DNA of 64,000 nucleotides from Oscheius tipulae (lineage: Eukaryota > Nematoda > Chromadorea > Rhabditida > Rhabditidae), in contig JASJZH010000005.1 in the NCBI GenBank assembly GCA_037178975.1, positions 4,588,001 to 4,652,000 of the forward strand. The letters run 5' to 3'. The position numbers and the translations under genes were made by a program. How positions within the stretch are numbered: the stretch's first letter is position 1; each line of letters starts with the position of its first letter. The notes beneath the pieces are model-generated. The model saw nothing but the letters and a program-made list of their open reading frames with translations. It did not search any database and had not been told where the DNA came from. Of this stretch, positions 11,058 through 22,400 are shown one piece after another.

Positions 11058-14000
11058 GATATATACCCGTGGAAGAATAAATAGATAGAGATAACTTCCT
11101 GAAGTTGGATTGTTTTTTGAACGTGAGAATTGAGAAATGTTTCATAGAAATCGGAAATATTACTTGAAAATAATTCACGCCGTCTTGAGAGATGACTTCC
11201 TGGAAGCTACAGTATTCCGAGCTTGAAATTGGTTGCTCATAATCGAATGGAAGAAAGGGAACGCCAAGTACAAAAGTGCAAATCCAAAAAAGGAGTTCTG
11301 CACGTCATGTCATGACTTTTCTAATTTCCCGAATAGGAAGGGAAGTTCTGGGAGATCAGGTGATTCAGATCAAAGTTTTGATAAAAGAAACTGAAGAAAA
11401 GGTTAGTGTGAGGGTCGATTGAGAAAAGAACTGGTAGTCGAGAGTTGCGTAGCTCGCCCTCATACTCTCCCTGAATAGGCCGATCGCTCCGCCCCTCAAA
11501 GACAGACAGTCAGAATGGAATGACCATGAGTCATTACCATTTTCCTAGCCTGTACAATTTCAGAACAACAACCCAAGTTATGTACAGGCTGTGTATAATA
11601 GAGCTAGGCTGAGAGAGTGAGAAACGTCTCTGTCGACCGCGTTGCCAAGGAGCTCTGGCCGACGGCATCGATCCCTTGATCAAGGGGCGGAAGACCTAAA
11701 AAAACTGAAAAGAGAGAGAAGCATCTCTCTTCCCCAGGGGAGAAAAGAAGTGTTGAGAAGGAATGAATGAGCCAGGTCGCCTCAAAAAAAAGAGAGAGGC
11801 TAGCTTATCGGGGACAGCTTTCTCCCTTTTTGTCAGTCATTTTTCAGGGCTCGGGCCAACCGCCGGGTTCTCGAGGAATTGACATGCAATGACGTCTTGG
11901 CCGAGCATAAAATGGGTGTTGGGAACAGGTGAAAAACACCTGCTTATCAAACAGATCAGCTGGACAAAGTGTTGTCAAGGAACGAAGAAAATGGGGTAGG
12001 TTATCGACAGGGATAGTCATCGTTAACAACGTGAGATTCTCGAAGTATCAAAGGAAGAACAACACGGGGGACTGATGGGTTGGTGACGAGCAGCTGGATC
12101 AACTAATACCCCTATCAAAGAATCAGGAACTGGAATCCAAAAAGAGCTCGACTACGTCAAACTATTTGTAACCAGCAGACCAACCACATCCCTTTGAGTA
12201 TGTCAATGTTTCGGACACATTACTGGATCAAAATGGTGGCCGGAATGTGTGGGATCTATGAGTCTTTCCCGAAATATCTTCGCATCACTTTCTTGTCTAT
12301 CTCTCCCGTACTGTATAGTATGACAAAAACAAAAATCAACACAGTCGAAATAAATGAGAAGGACTGTCACGGATGAGGGTCGTCAAGCTGGTCAGTGGGA
12401 CAAAACCAGTTGGCACCTTTGGCTGCAAATTGCCTCTAAGAACACTTATTTATCCCTCCTCGTCGCCTGATTATGCCGACAAGGCTCTTCACTATTTTTC
12501 AAGGTCTTCTATACAATCTGGGTCGAGAGGAGGAAAAAAGGAGTCTGGCAATTGGAACACTGGCATATTAACCAATGCTCATTCAGAGCTGCTTGGAGGA
12601 GATATGAATAAAAGATGGAGAGGGCAACGAACCGGTGAGAGATAAGTGACAGGTGAAAAGCTGGCTTTTCATATTGGAAAGGGCGACCAGTTGGTTCGAA
12701 GATCTGACAACTTTGGTGCGCCAGTTTTGGGAACAGGAAGAAGGGAAATATCCTCCTCTAAACTTTACCTTACTCAGTCTTTGACGTTTTATATCTATTC
12801 TAAACGGCTTCAAATACTTACATTACTCTCTGAAGCTATAGTGCCAAGTGCCGTAGAGTTTAGAATGAACCATGTCAACCAGTATCTGAGAGGAAACTAA
12901 AAGTCACTACCAATACTAAAGAAAAAAAACTGTCATTCGACCACCTCCTTCGCTCTTGAACAAAGTTCTCAAATTAGGTTGCAGAAACTCATTCATCCGA
13001 TCTGTGAACATGGCTTTCACGCCTAGCAACCAATCCTACATACAAAAAAAAGAACAGTTGCAAAGGGAGTGTGCCTGGAAATAAAAAAAGGGGACAAGGC
13101 AAAATTGAAAAGAGCGTCAGTGTTCATTAGCGACGAGGAAGCCCGAAATGAGTCGGCGGGGCTCACCAGAGAAGGAGTCTTCTTAGTGCACTCTCAGAAA
13201 AAAATAGAGGGTTGTTTAGAAACGGGATGAGAGGGTGTCATGGCTCATTGAATGGGGATCTAGTGGACAGATGGCCGCCATCAAATTTGGAGCTCGGGCC
13301 AAAACAGAAGCCAGTCTTTCTATATAGGAACGGGGATGTTTGGAGATGAGAGCAGGATTGAGTTACGAACACTTTTTTTCTGGAGCCAGAGGGGATGGGC
13401 CGAATGCGACAGGATAAAGCCATTCGTTCCAGTGGTCTTTGGACCGTGAGAGACACAGACATCTTTAGATAGAAATCATTAGGAAAATAGTACATTTTGT
13501 TAGCAAGTCTTGGTCCAGATCTCCGTACAAAAAAAGTCGACTAGACATGACGTCAATCAGGCTGTGAAGGCGCGACGGAAATCGGCCTAATGAATGGAAA
13601 TCCCCTGTTTGACTTGTCTCTATCCAAGACTAATCCTTTTGAACAAAAATAGTTTCAAGTCTGTAAAGCAATTAAAAATTTATGTAATACCAAATGCAAA
13701 AGGTCTGCAGTTGTCACGGCGAGCAAAGTAAACAGGTTATGATAACGTGGAAACAGCTGATGGCAAAAGTAACCAACTCACACTCTTCGAGAATCATTAG
13801 TCAAACCGCTGGAATGCAATTTCCTTCCTCCTCCGGAACCAAAATTGGAGCCACCTTGGCAACATGAGCCCAAGAATGCAATTACTTCTACTTAGGGAAG
13901 GCATTAGCGATTGCTAAAATTGAATGAAGTAGGGCCTAAAACGTGTCGAATAGGAAAGAGGATAAGGATAGGCTGTATTGACTACACCTGTCGAGGCGGC

Positions 14001-16045
14001 ATGGACTGACCACAGAGCGCTAATTGTGTTTGTGAGGCAGCCCAGAGCGCCCGGTATAGAGATGCAGGAAAGGAAAAGCCCAGATTATTGGCTGGGGCTT
14101 CCTATAGGAAAAGAGATAAAGAGGGTAATGAGGTCGTAGGAAAAGAGCAGACGAAGCTTTGGGAAATGAATTTTTTCTCAGCTTTTTACTATTATGTGTC
14201 ACCTGTTCACGTGTTCCCAGACTCTCGTCCGACAAAAAAGAAGCAGTAAAGACAGCCAGTTCATACAGCTGAGGAGGGGCCAGAAATGCAGACGCAGAGT
14301 TTTTTGCTCTTCGCCCGCCGCCTGCCTTGGAGACGCAATTATCCCAGAGATACTATAATGGAAGCGACGGATAATATGGGCTAATTTAGGCGGAAAGGGA
14401 ATAAAAGATAAAGAAAGAGTTGAAGAGAACAGAAAGAAAATCTAGCCTGTCCTCAAAATGAATAATCAATGCCTGGAGCGAGGGAACACGACGAGGACGC
14501 ATATCTAAATCCGCCTTATGTCGTCTCTATTTTTATCAGAATGAGAGCCAGCTGCAGCTCGTCCTCTCAAGGGACTTTCGAGTTTCAGGAAGAAAATGTT
14601 TGATAATAGAATTGGCGTCGAAAGAGAGGGGGAGAAGCTATAGGTAATTCTATCCTCTCTCTCCGGGGAAAGGACAGAAAAAGTAGAGGCTCAGGTGGCT
14701 TCGATCTCGTGTGGATATGAAGAGAGACGCAGACGGAATTGAGGTCAATTATGTTGCGAATGGGACGGGAAAAAAGAACTGCCGAAGCGAAGTCTCAAGT
14801 TTCAGGTTCGAAAGATTAGTAGGTTATCCTTTTACTGTGTTTGTTTGGTGCAGCCACTTTTGAGACAGGTTATGAGCAAAGTTTCTGTGTCAATTTCATT
14901 GTTGAAGACCAAACCATTTTTTGCTGACTTTCTCTAGAGCTGACAGCATTCTTACGGACATGTTATTGCAAAGTTCCCCCAGTCAATCGGTCCTCTTATT
15001 CATCCGTTCAGTTGGTCTATACCAATTTGAGCAACCATTCGTGACTATCTTCTAGTCACAACTGACTTGTCAACTAATTCCTCAACAAACCTTGGTATAC
15101 CATTGTTGGTTCGGGGGTACAGACAGATAAACAAACAAACGATAGAATCACAGACGCCTTGAAACTTTAATAGTTTGGATACTTATTTTTCGTTTGTTCA
15201 CTTGTTTGGGATTTTGAGAAACTCGAAGACGGCTCTGAAACTCACTGTCAGTTTTTGTCCCATTGAAGCACTGACAGAGTGTGAAATACTATACTTAGAA
15301 ACGCCCATTTCTCAAATATATTCCATCTGCTTGAGTAGAACAGTATTAAGGAGATCAAAGAGCTGAATCCAACCATCCTCTGTCGTCTTAGTCGCTTTTT
15401 GTTTCTGGCTAACAAATTGCTCTGCTTGTCTTCATGTTCTGGTTTAACGAAGTTAGAAGGCTTCCAGTTGCTTCAATGGGACAAAAACCAAGTTCACCAA
15501 AGTTGAATTGCCAACTAATTTAGGCAATAACTGTTACTGAACAACAAAACTTCGGGACAACATAATTGACTTACTTCTGTTTTGTGGTCTCGGACAAAAA
15601 AACAAACAAACAAAATAGTCGAGATCTGGATAGAGAGACAATACGGGGGCGACCGACAGCCGATGGTGACAAATGTTCCGAACAGAAGGGCGGTATTTCC
15701 AATTGAAATCTTTGCAAGGGATAAGACGAAGAACATGACGTTGAAGATGATCGGAAGTGTAGTCTGAACGAAAGTTCTTCGAATTAAGCGATAAGCCAAC
15801 TTGGAAACCAACTCAACAGAACAAAAAGTCTGTACTGGAACTTATAGTGCGAGTTTCACTTTTCACTGACCTCGCGTGTAATTAACAGCCAAAATTAGAC
15901 GAGAGGGAGCTCTTACCTGGTTCGAAAATACCTCCACAACTGATTAAATTGATTGTAGACTCAACTTGTCAACGTAATCTCGTATTTTTTTTACCCAGAA
16001 TTGAGTCGTCAATCTTTCACAAGCGACTCTCCGGCGGCTGCTACT
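11058..16045. other. 5-kb gene-free block
   Basis: No exon chain, tRNA or known ncRNA found on either strand. It contains a 10-bp perfect inverted repeat (11547-11556 with 11581-11590), many short purine runs (agagag, gaaaaaga) and a diverged copy of dispersed repeat A at 15471-15620. It likely holds regulatory DNA for the flanking genes, which diverge from it (9679-11057 leftward, 16046-17389 rightward). Confidence 0.45.
15471..15620 (+). repeat. dispersed repeat family A, copy 1 (truncated)
   Basis: Matches 17538-17772 and 50711-50931. Shared blocks are aggcaataactgtt, ctgaacaacaaaacttc, acataattg and the acaaacaaacaaa run. This copy lacks the leftmost catt-ggcggctg portion. Confidence 0.6.
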
Positions 16046-17389
16046 ATGGTGAAGAAGTCGGTCGTCGAGCAGGAGGCCCAGGAGCTACCGACGGGTCGGA
16101 CTGTCATCCTCAAGATGTCCAACCTGTCCTTGTTCGGGTCGGGCGTCTTCTCGAACGTCTACCGAGGGACTCTACACAAGAAGGAAGGAAAGCAGGAGAT
16201 CGCCATCAAGAAGACCTGGCCCGGGACGCGAAAGAAGAACTTCGAAGTGATCTTCCTGTCCTGCGAAGGCCGTCGTCCGCACAAGAACTGCATCCAGATG
16301 CTCTACTTGTTCCGCAATAGCCACAAGGGCGACAAGATCATGGAGGCCTTCGTCTTTGACTTCATGCCCGAAACCCTCGCCTCGATCATTCGAAAGGCAG
16401 AAGAAGGAAGAGGCCTGGATCGCATTGACGTCATCCTCTACACCTGGCAGCTCTTCAGCGGACTCCACTACCTGAGCTCTCTGAGTATCGTTCACCGTGA
16501 TATCAAGGTTAGTTCAATTTTCTTGACTCTACACCTGCAAGTCCCTCCGTACTCCGTCTGTATACACTAATTCCAACTCGCCATCACTTTCACAGTAAGA
16601 GACACTCGTTTTCAGCCCATCAATATACTGGTTGATCACAACGAGGGCCTTCTGAAGATCGGGGATTTCGGATCGGCTAAAGTAATCACTGAAGACATGT
16701 CGTCAACTTCCTACCAAGTCACTCGCTACTATAGACCGCCGGAGCTGTTGCTCGACGCGAAGAACTACAATTCTGCGGTCGATGTCTGGTCTGGTGGCTG
16801 CTGTCTGGGGGAGATGTTGAGGAAAAGAACGCTTCTGCCGGGACGAGACACCAAAAATCAACTTCAGTTGATCCTCCACGAGCTGGGAACGCCTACCGAC
16901 AGCGACATGCGAGCCATGCGAACTTCCGTCACCTTCGAAGCGAAAGTCGAAGGCAAGCACTTCACCAAACTGTGCTCGAAGGCGGCTGCCAACTGGCCTG
17001 AAGCTCTGTCTCTCCTCCAGCAGATCCTTGTCTTCAAGCCTAAGGAGCGTTTGAGTGGATTGCGACTGATGAAGCATGCTTTCTTCAAGTTCCTCTTCGA
17101 GCAAGGAGCCCGTCGTTGTAATGGCCAGCCGATATCGACTATCATCTCGGCCGAATCGATTCTACAAGCCGAGATAGACGAACAGAACCACTGCGCCCAC
17201 AAGAGACCAGCGGAGAAGAGGAAGAGCACGATCACGGCCAATCGTCAGATGCAGCCTTCCTGCTCCAAATCGGAGGTCTCTATCCAGAAACATCGTCAGC
17301 TGAGATCCAGGCCTTGCATGAGCAAAGAAGTGCTGAAGAAAGACGAGCAAAAGAAGACTCGAAGCTTTTCCGCCCTGTTCGAGGAGTAG
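16046..17389 (+). CDS. GSK3-like Ser/Thr protein kinase
   Basis: Two exons (16046-16507, 16616-17389) give 411 residues. Visible kinase motifs: glycine loop LFGSGVFSNVY, catalytic lysine in IAIKKTW, loop HRDIK-PINIL split by the intron, DFGSAK, the GSK3-type activation loop SYQVTRYYRPPELLLD with the regulatory tyrosine, and DVWSGGCCLGEML. The helix-C region is diverged. A basic C-terminal tail (about 340-411) is not part of the canonical kinase. Nematodes have several fast-evolving GSK3 paralogues, some sperm-enriched; this looks like one of those rather than the conserved GSK3. A pyrimidine tract plus acceptor (ttacccag, ending 15998) just upstream may be a trans-splice site. Confidence 0.85.
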
Positions 17390-17422
17390 AGACCGCAAGT
17401 GGAATATACGAAACACGGGTAT

Positions 17423-17428
17423 AATAAA
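17423..17428 (+). terminator. poly(A) signal of the GSK3-like gene
   Basis: AATAAA 34 nt after the stop codon at 17387-17389. Confidence 0.6.
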
Positions 17429-17537
17429 TAGTGTCTCATGTGTCCTTGTTTTTTCTCTTGTTCGTTTCTGTTCTTGTTTTTTCTTTCTTTAGTACTTTAG
17501 AGTCGAAAACCAACCGTCTCCAACGCCTTCGCTGTCC

Positions 17538-17772
17538 TTTTGCATTGGCGGCTGTGACGCTCCGTAGTAACAAAAGGCTCTCAGTGACTTCACTGGGATA
17601 AAAGCAAAGTTCTAGAACGCATCCAAAGTTGACTTGCTATCAAGGCAATAACTGTTCCTGAACAACAAAACTTCTGGGCAACATAATTGGCTCGCTTCTG
17701 GTTCGTGGCCACGGACAAACAAACAAATAAACAGAATCCGCCACAGAAACCATCGCGCTTTCGATAGTAGAC
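17538..17772 (+). repeat. dispersed repeat family A, copy 2
   Basis: About 235 bp matching 50711-50931 throughout, from gcattggcggctg to ccatcgcgctttcgatagtag. It lies between the GSK3-like and three-finger genes. On the minus strand all copies share a short open stretch (FICLFVRGHEPEASQLC-like), which may be chance. Confidence 0.7.
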
Positions 17773-17810
17773 ATTCAGAAAAATACACACTTTTCAAAAA
17801 CAAAGTTTTG

Positions 17811-18622
17811 ATGCGATTGCTTCTCTTTCTAGGTAAGTCTTGATACTTCACCGAAACTCGTCTTGAGCTATCATTCGGCCGTCATCTAGCGCTCTCAGAT
17901 GTTCTACAGGAGCAGTAATCAAAAACGGAGCAATAGTCAGTCTCGATAGGCAGAAGGAGCTCGTCTCTCGGTACAAGAACACGACAAATTTCTGCTACTT
18001 TGTCTTGACTTCGACCAACTGCTCAAGTAGCACATTCAACGTCTCTGCTGCCATACAGTCACCCTTCACCGAACCAGAAAAGCATCCTCTCGACTGCTGG
18101 GAGCGCAATGGAACAGTCGTTTGCTCCTGCAACGATGAAGACTACTGCAACATTCGAATCTACACGCTGCTCTCATTTTTACAATCAGATTCGCGTATCT
18201 TGGGAGGAGAGAACACGATGGACTGCTATGAGAAACTACTCGTGGCCAGTCTTCCTTCATTCATGCCGGAAAAGGATCTGAGCGACCAGTACCCGGAAGA
18301 GTGAGTCTCTTTCCTGTTCTCCCAATTGAGTGCTTCCAGCAAAGCTCTCGACTGGTACATCTATCCGGTCATCGTGGTAGTCATGATCAATATGATCGGC
18401 TTCAGCTTATATTTAGTTCAGCTGATCCGGAACTGTGTGCAGAAGTGCAAAGAGGCCAAGGAACAAGCCCGAGTTCTGCAACTGACCAACGAGGCCAAGC
18501 TGAAAAACAAAAGCACCCAGTACCATTTTCTTTGGCCTCTTGGTGACGGTGAGCCACTCGGCTTCAGCCATCTCTCGAAGCTGAACAGTGTGGAAGAGAC
18601 GCAGCGTGAGATGTACCAATAA
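17811..18622 (+). CDS. three-finger type I membrane protein
   Basis: Exons 17811-17832, 17910-18300 and 18340-18622 sum to 696 nt (231 residues). The start is MRLLLFLGAV, a short hydrophobic leader. The ectodomain has cysteines ending in CSCNDEDYCN, the hallmark of activin-receptor/three-finger domains. A membrane segment (WYIYPVIVVVMINMIGFSLY) leads to a cytoplasmic helix rich in Lys/Glu (QKCKEAKEQARVLQLTNEAK) without a catalytic domain. It shares ectodomain type with the pseudophosphatase at 354-2833 but not its cytoplasmic part. Possible roles are a decoy or co-receptor; nothing in the sequence decides. Confidence 0.7.
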
Positions 18623-18924
18623 GAGGTGGAGCCCTGGATGCCAAAGACACCTGAACGCCAATCACGGTAGAAGACATATTACAGTCAAGATAAAGAATTA
18701 ACCTATGTACTTTTCCAGAGAGACAGGCACACTCTGTAGGTACTCGAATGAACAAGTTTATTCAAAGAATAGGCTTTGAGTCGTGACTCTCGACTCGCGA
18801 CTGGTACTTCTCTTCTATCCCCTCCACATTGGAGTTTTCACGATTTCCCACACAAATTTCCAGTCGTTAACACCCGCCCGTACGATATCGTTCATTGTGT
18901 GAAGTTTCTGCAAATTTGAGGCAG

Positions 18925-19391
18925 ATGTCGACTAAGCAAACGTCTTTCCATCTGGCCAGCATCATTCGGCTCAATGTCGGCGGACAGAGGTAGTTTTTGA
19001 GAGAGTCAGGCTGAGACAAGGATTCAGATTCGACACGACGCTTCGAACTCTTCTGGCTGACCGAAACTGCGAGCTCTTTCCAGTTTTTGCGAGTTTTCTC
19101 GAAAAGGAAGGAGGTCGACTTCCACCCAGAGATTCTGACGGAGCTGTACGTTTCCCCCAAACGCTAATCAGGTCTTTTAGTATTTTTTGGACAAAGACCC
19201 GGATCAGTTTCGGCTTTTGCTGAACACTCTTCGATACTTGGTCGAGCTGCAGGGTAACCAGAACTATTGTAAACGGAAATATAGGTTCAGATAAACAGCC
19301 ATTGTTAGCGAAGTCAGTGGAGACTCTCAACGATGATGGAGTTTCTATGAAGTCGGCTGGGCTCTGGAATCGGTTGAGAAGGAAAGGTTGA
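18925..19391 (+). CDS. BTB/POZ (KCTD-type) small protein
   Basis: Four short exons (18925-18989, 19028-19145, 19181-19253, 19291-19391; introns 38, 35 and 37 nt) give 118 residues. The fold is a T1-type BTB: IIRLNVGGQRFDTTLRTLL, then the acidic/hydrophobic middle, GAYFLDKDPDQFRLLLNTLR, YLVELQG. The C-terminal tail is about 34 residues, so there is no channel and no second domain. KCTD proteins form pentamers and act as cullin-3 adaptors or G-protein regulators; which applies is not visible. ATG follows tttgaggcag, a plausible trans-splice site. Confidence 0.8.
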
Positions 19392-19397
19392 AGCCCC

Positions 19398-19403
19398 AAT
19401 AAA
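19398..19403 (+). terminator. poly(A) signal of the BTB gene
   Basis: AATAAA 7 nt after the stop codon at 19389-19391; unusually close. Confidence 0.5.
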
Positions 19404-22400
19404 GTTGATCGGTTAACATCTGTCTTTTTTTACGAATACAAAACTGAATACACTTTTTCTGAGCACACTAATAAGTTTTGGAAAGAGACTTTTCCGAGAG
19501 AGGATCAATCAACGGTGACATTCTTGCTCTCTTCGGTAATAGTAGATCTGGTTCTCTATCCTTGCATTCAACTCAAAGCTCTTGTCAGATTCTCTCAACC
19601 GCTTGACCACACGATGCAATCCCGCCGACCCCTCTCTTTCTGGGCGCCCACATCGAGTATGTCTCCGACGGCGGGCTGTGCGGGAGAAGGGATTATTGCC
19701 ATCGCGGCCACATGAAGACACAGCCTCGCGACCTATTTGTGTGCTGTCAGCTCGGCACAAAGAAAGTGCCTTCGTTTTCTGTTATTAGTCCTTTAATTGG
19801 ACCCATATTCTAGAAGTTGTCTATCTCCCATATGAAATACTTATTGATTGTTTACGAAGACATGTCAGGAAACAAATTCTGATTTCCACAGGTGTGGATG
19901 TGTAAAAATAGACTGATATCCCAAGGAGTTTGAAAAATAAGCAGAGAACGAAGCGGAAATTATTACGAAAGGGGGAAACGGGACGCGAGCGGCCGGAGAG
20001 ACTGCAAAGCAATCGAAGCCGACGCGGCCCGCCGAATGGGTGTTCTCTGGACATTTTATTGATGGAGGAAGACATTTTGGAGAATTTGAGCATTGCTTAT
20101 ATGTTTTTTAACGAAACGTCAGTCAGACCAGCATACGATAAAGAAGAGGGATCGAAGGAAGGGCATGAGATAAGCAGAAGTCTGCAACTTTTTTAAAAGA
20201 CGAATGACGCACTAGAGTTTATGTGTTGAAGACTGCATCATGCTCTTTTTCAAGGAAGACTCTGAAGTTATTATGTTTCGGTGGTGAATGAACTGAGAGC
20301 CAAAGAAGATTAACAATTGTGTGCTGACATTTCTAAGCCCATTTCCTAATACTTTGATTCCACTATCAATGAGAACCTATCCTTTAAGCCAAATAAAAGT
20401 GTTCAAGAACTGTTCTTACGAGGTATCATGGATAATACCAAGGATTGATGAAACTGGGAGTATGAAAAGGTCCCTCTTTTGACAAACTGTGCATTCTCTT
20501 GCGTACTCTTGTACCCCATTTCGGCCCCCCGTCCCTTTTTACTCTCTCTGCTGTCTCTGTCTCTCGAATAGCCGGCCAATCGATTCAGATTGGCGGGTCT
20601 GGCAGCGTGGGAGCATGACGTGACAGTCTGCGTCTCCGCGGGGCCGCAGACTCTTTCGCTCACACTCTGCTTCGCCCGCCGTCTCTTCTCAGTTGCTCTC
20701 TCATCCTACTCTCTTCAAAAATGCTTTTTTCTTATGGATTTTAGCGTTTATCGGATGTCAAATTGTGTTAGAACTACGTACAGACTGTCAGAGTATGCTA
20801 TGACAAAAGAGCAGAACTTCAAATCATTTTTCAGCTAGGTTTGCGAGTGAAAAACAATCGAATTCTATAATACATCTCTGTTCTTATACTCTCTTACACC
20901 GGTAGAGCGCAAGAATGATAAAAAGGGATCCAACCAACACTGTCCACACAGTTCACAATTGTTTTCATACTGAACAAAGCAAAACCAAATTTGAAGGATC
21001 CCAACTTTTGACTGTTTTTCTTTGAACCGACATACTGACACTGGACCATCGGGGAAAACCGTCACAATTGTTGAGGATCGAATAAAACATGAATAACTCT
21101 ATCTAGAGACGAATTTTACCTTTATATGTCCGTTTCTAGTACATGGTCCTAATACTGTCTCTGTATTGTGGATCGTTCCCCATAGTTTGCAATTCAAAAT
21201 CACAAATTTCAATTTCCCTGGTCTTTTCTGCCGACCCCCATAAGCTATCTCTCTCTCTCTCTCGCGTGGTCGCTGTTGGGACACTAGGGGGTGTGGCGGG
21301 GGCGCCGGGGCGCCCCGCGCTCTGCATCAACACATCGAGGGACCAACTACTTTTTTCTGTTAAATTCATCCACAAAATACCTCATTTGAAATTCCTCTTT
21401 TTACGCTTTTGTTTCACTGGGAACAATCGATAGCATGACCTACTTTTCATGTGCTCTATGGCGTATTCTCAGAGTTCAGTTGCTTTTACTCAACTTTCCA
21501 TGTTTTTATAATCGTCCAATCCTTTCTAAAGACGTTTGCTTTTAAAATTTAGTAGTTGTACCCTTGAATCCACTAGAAATCTTTTCGAAATTGCCCACAT
21601 TGAGCGATGTTCGACTCGATCCATCATTCAAGGTCTTTCCTATCAGTACTTTCAAGGCTCAAGAACTAAACCAGTTCATTTGGAGTCTCTCGATAGCTTG
21701 GAAGTGAAAAGACTTGTGATTGTAGCCATGTCCATTTTCAGTCACGCGTGACTCAATTCCTAACCGCTATAAATGGCTTCATACTGAGTCCAGGACCTGT
21801 TAGGAAATTGTAAAACATCCAAATATAATTTCGTGAGCTCCTCCGGCATCAAGCAGGTTCCTGGTTCGATTCCTCGTGTTCAGTTCGCCTCGAAAATCTC
21901 ATAGTTTTCGGAGCTCCTCAAAATCCACATTTTCTCCCTCTCCAGCATCGTGAGAATTCCCGCCGGCTATGGGAACACGTCGTTCATATTGTGTTATTGT
22001 GGCTGCGTGGCCCAATCAATAACATCCGAGTTTTTGCAAGGTAGAACTCTCTAAAAAAAAACCTAATCTCTGCTCAGGCACAGACTGTTTATATGTACCC
22101 GATTGCCTAATTCGAAGATGTGCTCTTGTCTGAGGATTAGGCATAGAGCATGGGGACCTATAGTTTCATGATATGTGATTCTGTATAGAAATGAGACATT
22201 CTCGAGGTTCTTGGCTCAAATTCAAACTTCAAACTAATCCTGTGGAGTTCTTTATGTTTTAATTCTTCCGAGAACTTCTTCCTGATACGACTCCTTCCTA
22301 CAGAAGGCTTTAATTTTCTTTAAGACGACACAAAAATCCCTGTCCAGATTTCTGTCCCCTTCTGCTTTGCCACCTGTCCTCGCTAATGCTTATCACCTCC

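Noticed and set aside
10663-11178. 171-codon minus-strand ORF in the long first intron region
   Set aside because: Only its part overlapping 10953-11057 is coding, and in a different frame; the rest has no coding character.
21760-21900. Second tRNA-like B box (ggttcgattcc)
   Set aside because: No matching A box or cloverleaf upstream.
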